Assembly: GCA_903904815.1 (NCBI GenBank)
Contig: CAIVDU010000102.1
Location: 1 to 64,000, forward strand
Length of the DNA stretch: 64,000 bases
DNA from: an uncultured Armatimonadota bacterium
GTDB lineage: Bacteria; Armatimonadota; Fimbriimonadia; Fimbriimonadales; Fimbriimonadaceae
Direction: 5' to 3'
Below, piece by piece: positions 60,329 through 64,000 of the stretch (the stretch's first letter is position 1; each line of letters opens with the position of its first letter). The position numbers and the translations under genes are program-made. The notes under the pieces are model-generated. The model was not told the origin of the DNA and made no database searches. It saw nothing but the letters and a program-made list of their open reading frames with translations.

Positions 60329-60776
60329 TTATCGCGGGACGAGTTACACCATGCTGACGCGACCCAATTCAGAGGTCGACTTGAACGGTTCCAATGGCCC
60401 CTAGCCGATCTCTATCGTCCAAGTGGACTGAATCGAGAAGGGTTCTGCCAACGGCAACGCCTTATGGATGGAATGCGACGCGTTCGAATTTCCGACAGTC
60501 TCTGGGTCGACGCGGAACCGGTCTCGAATGCGGCATATGCCCGATTTATGAACTCAACCGGACCGACCGCGAATGGCGTGGTCCGGGAGCGGTTCGGAAC
60601 AGAGCCGTGCGAAAAACGGGGCGCCCATCGGCAGATCGTACGCCACGGCAAAGACTGGCAAGTGGTTGCGAAGACCGAGATGCATCCGGTGGTCTTGGTG
60701 TCAGCGGACGTGGGAGATGCCTAGGATTTCGTTGTTTAAGCCACGCGTGATCGGAAGCCAAAGCACAATTATTTGA
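60329..60776 (+). pseudogene. Broken FGE/sulfatase-modifying-type gene
   Basis: Directly after the lipoprotein stop the same frame stays open to 60724. It carries an FGE (formylglycine-generating-enzyme-like) pattern: RRVRISDSLWVDAEPVSNAAYARFMNSTG and DWQVVAKTEMHPVVLVS. In intact proteins the last block is followed by W-E-D-A and the Cys-bearing core; here it ends in ADVGDA and stop, while the +1 frame continues with TWEMPRISLFKP. This looks like a frameshift and loss of the 3' half. No proper start is present. Confidence 0.5.
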
Positions 60777-61083
60777 GGTGGGAATACGCATTCGCGAAAC
60801 TTACTATTAGACCGATGAGGGCGTTGTACTTCGTGTAAGCGCGTAAGGGATCTCGATCGAAGAGGTCGAAGTAAAGGGCGTGTTCGAACGACTCTGACGT
60901 CTTGGGTAGCTCAGGGACGGTAAGTCCCAAGGCTCGAAGTCGTGGAGCGGCGATCATCACAAGGAGCGATTCGTCGGAATACACCCCATTTGCGAGATCA
61001 TGCAAACCCAGCTCTACTAGCTCTCCGCCAGGAAATCCACTCAGTTCTCCCGATTGGAAGTGCTCAGAATCAGTCCTATCCAT
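60769..61083 (-). CDS. Partner protein of the DUF6036 nucleotidyltransferase
   Basis: A 104-residue protein with LVELGLHDLANGVYSDESLLVMIAAPRLRALGLTVP and, at the end, DPLRAYTKYNALIGLIVSFANA. I recall proteins of this 'GLxDLxxGxxTxxALLVxIgAPRLRxxGLxVP' type beside DUF6036 genes in other bacteria, with no known function. ATG 61083 overlaps the DUF6036 stop by 8 nt (ATGGATAG); an in-frame ATG at 61119 is further inside the upstream gene and less likely. Possibly the antitoxin of a pair. Confidence 0.7.
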   Translation of the reverse strand: MDRTDSEHFQSGELSGFPGGELVELGLHDLANGVYSDESLLVMIAAPRLRALGLTVPELPKTSESFEHALYFDLFDRDPLRAYTKYNALIGLIVSFANAYSHLK

Positions 61084-61606
61084 CACATTCCATAACGAAT
61101 CTATTGACTCGACTTTCAAAGTCGTGCGGGTTGATCGCAGGATATCTCAAGAGATCGGGCTGAATCGCCAGAAAGTATTTAATCAGAAGCGAAGGCACAA
61201 CTTTGCCTAGAGATACCAGCGCCTTGGCGTCACTCAGGTCCTTATCATGTCCGCGAAGAATCTTCGACAACGCCTGAGCGTAAAAATCATAGTGAAAGAA
61301 ATCGACTTGCCCCCAACGACCTATGAACTCGCTCCTTCCTTGCCAGCCTGGCAGAGGTGGAATGAACTGGTCCGGCGAGGCAAGTTCAACATTGAGCGAT
61401 AAGGACTCCTTCAGGCGAGCAATCGACTCGAAAACGCCTTTCGGCTCCGGGTCCAATTTGATATCGATGTCTATCGTCTGCGCACGAACTCCGAGGAGCA
61501 AGGCGGTCGAGCCGCCAACAAGATAGATCCTGCCAGGTCCTTCGGCTGAGTTACCGATGGCGGCCATGAAATCTCTGAGTTTCGGCTCGTCCAACATCGA
61601 TCTCAT
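61076..61606 (-). CDS. DUF6036-type nucleotidyltransferase (AbiEii-like)
   Basis: A 176-residue protein of the minimal nucleotidyltransferase fold: IYLVGGSTALLLGVRAQTIDIDIKLDPEP carries the GGxTA and DxD motifs, and later QALSKILRGHDKDLSDAKALV matches the D-A-x-x-L part. Relatives (AbiEii, MenT) act as toxins that modify tRNA or nucleotides in two-gene modules. It is encoded just before its partner with 8-nt overlap. No AbiEi-type winged-helix antitoxin is seen, so the partner gene would have to play that role. Confidence 0.82.
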   Translation of the reverse strand: MRSMLDEPKLRDFMAAIGNSAEGPGRIYLVGGSTALLLGVRAQTIDIDIKLDPEPKGVFESIARLKESLSLNVELASPDQFIPPLPGWQGRSEFIGRWGQVDFFHYDFYAQALSKILRGHDKDLSDAKALVSLGKVVPSLLIKYFLAIQPDLLRYPAINPHDFESRVNRFVMECDG

Positions 61607-61650
61607 GGATTATTCTGGCACCCACCGACAACCACGAGGCTAGACAGGCC

Positions 61651-63048
61651 TCAGAGCATCTGACCTATCGCGTGCCGAAGCCGAGTTCGAGCTAAGTCCA
61701 AGTTGCTTTGGACAGTCGACTGATCGGTGCGGGCACTCAAAAGCAGAGACTGAGCCGTTGTGATGTCTTGAAATAGACCAAGCCCGGCGGCATACCGACC
61801 TTCGGCTACTCGCACCCCTTCCTGAGCATTGGCGACCTCCGTTTCTACGACGGCCACACGCTGCTCGGCAGACGCGAGCCCGAGGTACGCGGAGATGACG
61901 TCCGATCGGACGCTGAGCAGAGCGGTTTGCAAATCGGACTGCGCCGTCTTGATCTGCCCCTTAGCCTGTTGAACAGCGCCCGATCGGGCCCCACCATCGT
62001 AGAGAGGAAACTGGACGCCGACGCCTAAAGCCACGGCATTGTCCTTCAGAGGAATGTCGGGGCCAGCGGCGCCGGCGGAGACTGCCGCGTAGATCGCCGG
62101 TAGGTTGAGAGCCCGGGCAGCACTCAAACCGAATTGAGATGCCTTAAGAGCTTGAACGGCAGACTGGACTTCCGGTCTCGCGCGAAGTGCGGTCTCCACG
62201 AGGGTCTGAGGTCCGCCGGCTACCAGCGGCTTTTCCGCCACGTCGGTGACCGTTATGGGCGTTTCCGGATTCACCCCGATGAGTTGCAACAGCGTCACTC
62301 GCGCTTGCAACTCGGCATCGCGAGCAACCGTGAGAGCGAGGACCGCCTGCGACTTCGATGTCTCCGCCGTGACCACGTCACTCGGGAGTCCAATGCCGCT
62401 CCCCAAGCGCGCCGTAGTAAGGTCCAATTGCCGCTGACGATTTTCGACGTTCTGCTCGTTCACACGAACAAGCCGTTGAGCATTCGTCAGGTTGTAAAAA
62501 GCGCTTTTTACAGCCAAAACGAGATCAGATTGCGCCTTCGTGAGATTCGCAGCCGCCACTCCTTCCAAAGCGCGACTCTGCCGCACGGCATTTCGGGTCT
62601 GGTTGAAGTCGAACAGGAGTTGCCTGAGAGCCGCACCGCTGGAGTATCGGTACACCGGCGAAACACCCGCCGGACCGAGCCCAGAAGGAGCTTGGGTAGC
62701 CGCAGTGGGACCCGAGATACTCGAGATCTGGTCGTAGCCAGCGCCAACCACGAATTGGGGGTTGAGGCCTGCGCCTACTTGCCGCGTCTTTCCCTGGGCC
62801 GCCTGGAGTGCGCCCAACGCATCGCCCAGGCTGGGTTGGAGCCGAAGCGCGATTCTCGCTGCTTCATCTGAACTCAGCGGAGAGTTCGGAATTTCTGAAG
62901 CAGCCGTCGATGACGGGATTTGAATCTTGGGGGGCGTCACCGCGTCCTGGACCCGAGGAGCAGGAACTTTTGGAACGGGTTCCTGTCCTGGCGTCTGGGG
63001 AGTGGATCCGATGTGGGCGAGGGTGAAGATGAGCGTTGAGAGAATCAA
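61651..63048 (-). CDS. TolC-family outer membrane efflux protein
   Basis: A 465-residue TolC/OprM-type channel. After a short signal segment and a Pro-rich spacer come the two repeats of the family: DEAARIALRLQPSLGDALGALQAAQGKTRQ, then FPLYDGGARSGAVQQAKGQIKTAQSDLQTALLSVRSDV. The end AEGRYAAGLGLFQDITTAQSLLLSARTDQ is diagnostic. It forms the outer-membrane exit duct for the pump whose adaptor is encoded just upstream (4-nt overlap, 63045-63048). Confidence 0.93.
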   Translation of the reverse strand: MILSTLIFTLAHIGSTPQTPGQEPVPKVPAPRVQDAVTPPKIQIPSSTAASEIPNSPLSSDEAARIALRLQPSLGDALGALQAAQGKTRQVGAGLNPQFVVGAGYDQISSISGPTAATQAPSGLGPAGVSPVYRYSSGAALRQLLFDFNQTRNAVRQSRALEGVAAANLTKAQSDLVLAVKSAFYNLTNAQRLVRVNEQNVENRQRQLDLTTARLGSGIGLPSDVVTAETSKSQAVLALTVARDAELQARVTLLQLIGVNPETPITVTDVAEKPLVAGGPQTLVETALRARPEVQSAVQALKASQFGLSAARALNLPAIYAAVSAGAAGPDIPLKDNAVALGVGVQFPLYDGGARSGAVQQAKGQIKTAQSDLQTALLSVRSDVISAYLGLASAEQRVAVVETEVANAQEGVRVAEGRYAAGLGLFQDITTAQSLLLSARTDQSTVQSNLDLARTRLRHAIGQML

Positions 63049-64000
63049 CCCTTCGCTCCCGCCGCTACTTTCACCTCACCACCGTCCTTCACGTCATCCG
63101 TAGGGTTGGAGATCAGACGGTCCTTTGGCCCGATGCCAGATAAGACTTCAACCTCGGTTCCGTAGTCCTTGCCAAGCACCACATCCCGAATGTGGGCGTG
63201 GTTCTGATCGTCAACGACCGCGATGCGAGTCCCCTTCGAGTCCACTAGCAACACGCTGGAAGGCACCCTCAGCGACTTCTTGTCACTGGGCGATGAGACC
63301 TGAACCTGGGCATACATTCCCGGCAGCAGGAGCCCTTTATCGTTCGGCAACCGGATTTCGGTAAGCAAGGTCCGGGAGTTCTCGTTCAGAGCGCCAGAGG
63401 CTTGGAAGATCGTTCCCACGAACTTCTGGTTTGGAACTTCACGAACGAGGACCGTCGCCTTGCTTCCAGGCTTCGCCCACTGGAACGCGGACTGCGGCAG
63501 GTTCACGAAGATTCGCAAAACATCGCTCCGGGCGATCCCGAACAGACCCACTGCCTGAGAAGCACTCGAGGTGGTAGCGATCGCGGTACCCGGGTTGACC
63601 AAGGTTCCGATGTCGACGTTCCGAGCGGTGATGACGCCATCGAAAGGGGCCACGATATGCTGGAATCCGCTCAGAACCGAGTACCGGCGTGCATTGGCAA
63701 CGCTGGAGGACACGGCAGCCCGGTTCGCAATCACGGTCGATTGACCGGCTTGGACGCCCGCCTTGGCCGCGAGAACCGTCTGCTGCTGAGATTGCAGGGT
63801 CGCTTCGCTCGCTACGACATTTGCCGAAGCGGCTTCGGTATCGGCCTGCGCCGACTCTACGAGCGACTTGGCCGACTGGACTGCCTGCTCAGCCGCTCGC
63901 ACATTGGCTTGACTCGCCGAAATATTGGCCCTGACTGCTTCCGCAGTTGCTGCGGCCGTCTTCAGTCCGGATGCCGACTGGTCATAGTCTTGCTGGGCGA
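63045..64000 (-). CDS. RND/HlyD-type periplasmic adaptor protein (partial)
   Basis: The frame is open to the window end, so only the C-terminal ~317 residues are seen; in-frame GTG codons inside (for example 63902) are not the true start. An Ala-rich alpha-helical hairpin (AEQAVQSAKSLVESAQADTEAASANVV) is followed by FQHIVAPFDGVITARNVDIGTLVNPGT (lipoyl half), the beta-barrel part and a membrane-proximal domain ending VKVAAGAKG. It links an inner-membrane pump to TolC. The pump gene itself must lie further upstream. Confidence 0.93.
   Translation of the reverse strand, partial: AQQDYDQSASGLKTAAATAEAVRANISASQANVRAAEQAVQSAKSLVESAQADTEAASANVVASEATLQSQQQTVLAAKAGVQAGQSTVIANRAAVSSSVANARRYSVLSGFQHIVAPFDGVITARNVDIGTLVNPGTAIATTSSASQAVGLFGIARSDVLRIFVNLPQSAFQWAKPGSKATVLVREVPNQKFVGTIFQASGALNENSRTLLTEIRLPNDKGLLLPGMYAQVQVSSPSDKKSLRVPSSVLLVDSKGTRIAVVDDQNHAHIRDVVLGKDYGTEVEVLSGIGPKDRLISNPTDDVKDGGEVKVAAGAKG

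Noticed and set aside
1-64000. tRNA, rRNA, CRISPR array, insertion sequence, prophage or origin
   Set aside because: No cloverleaf with CCA-type end, no rRNA stretch, no regularly spaced direct repeats, no transposase or integrase frame and no DnaA-box cluster were seen on either strand.

Overview
The window is chromosomal DNA of a GC-rich, Gram-negative-type (diderm) bacterium. Diderm character is shown by a lipid A/heptose cluster (lpxK, an LpxL-like acyltransferase, two heptosyltransferases, rfaE2), a TolC/RND-adaptor pair and many signal peptides and lipoboxes. A DUF1559 pseudopilin, RNase J, FtsEX with an EnvC-like protein and many sugar-polymer enzymes together suggest Armatimonadota (Fimbriimonadia-like). 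That placement is inference; no rRNA or other marker gene is present.

Layout. 1-2.6 kb: small housekeeping and unknown genes, including a HIT protein and a LolA-like protein. 2.65-7.8 kb: lipid A/LPS core genes and a PIG-L deacetylase. 8.3-22.1 kb: secreted hydrolases (S10 peptidase, GH71/99-like protein, penicillin acylase, beta-helix/PDZ protein) and a carbohydrate ABC transporter whose binding protein is fused to a permease. 22.3-32.1 kb: Dps, SufB, a HAD phosphatase, RNase J, a PilZ-like protein, and ftsE-ftsX-envC. 32.2-37.5 kb: a HigBA-type toxin-antitoxin pair, an oxidoreductase, an S41 peptidase, and thioredoxin divergent from an ArsR regulator. 37.5-43.2 kb: a tightly coupled suf operon (sufC, sufD, a 23-codon ORF, an unknown gene, sufS, sufU, a DUF59 gene, an Rrf2 regulator, an A-type carrier); sufB lies 13 kb away on the other strand. 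43.4-48.1 kb: CsaA, an MFS exporter, a VapBC-type pair and exported unknowns. 48.2-59.3 kb: a probable xyloglucan locus with GH2, a DUF1559 pseudopilin, two lipoproteins, a LacI regulator, GH74 and GH31 (alpha-xylosidase type with PA14). 59.3-64 kb: a lipoprotein, a broken FGE-like gene, a DUF6036 nucleotidyltransferase pair, and a TolC/RND-adaptor operon cut by the window end.

Two regulatory themes stand out. First, many transcription-unit first genes have a TANNNT-like -10 box ending only 6-8 nt before the start codon, which implies leaderless mRNAs, while several downstream genes have Shine-Dalgarno sequences or 4-8 nt overlaps. Second, a 16-bp pseudo-palindrome with a central CG or TG (GAATATACGAATATTC-like) lies twice in front of lacI and twice in front of the GH74-GH31 operon, suggesting that one LacI repressor controls both.

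Two intergenic hairpin families are also repeated inside the window: GGCGGAGA...TCTCCGCC at 11.4 and 43.3 kb, and GGAGTGC...GCACTCC at 22.2 and 48.2 kb. No tRNA, rRNA, CRISPR array, insertion sequence or prophage was seen.
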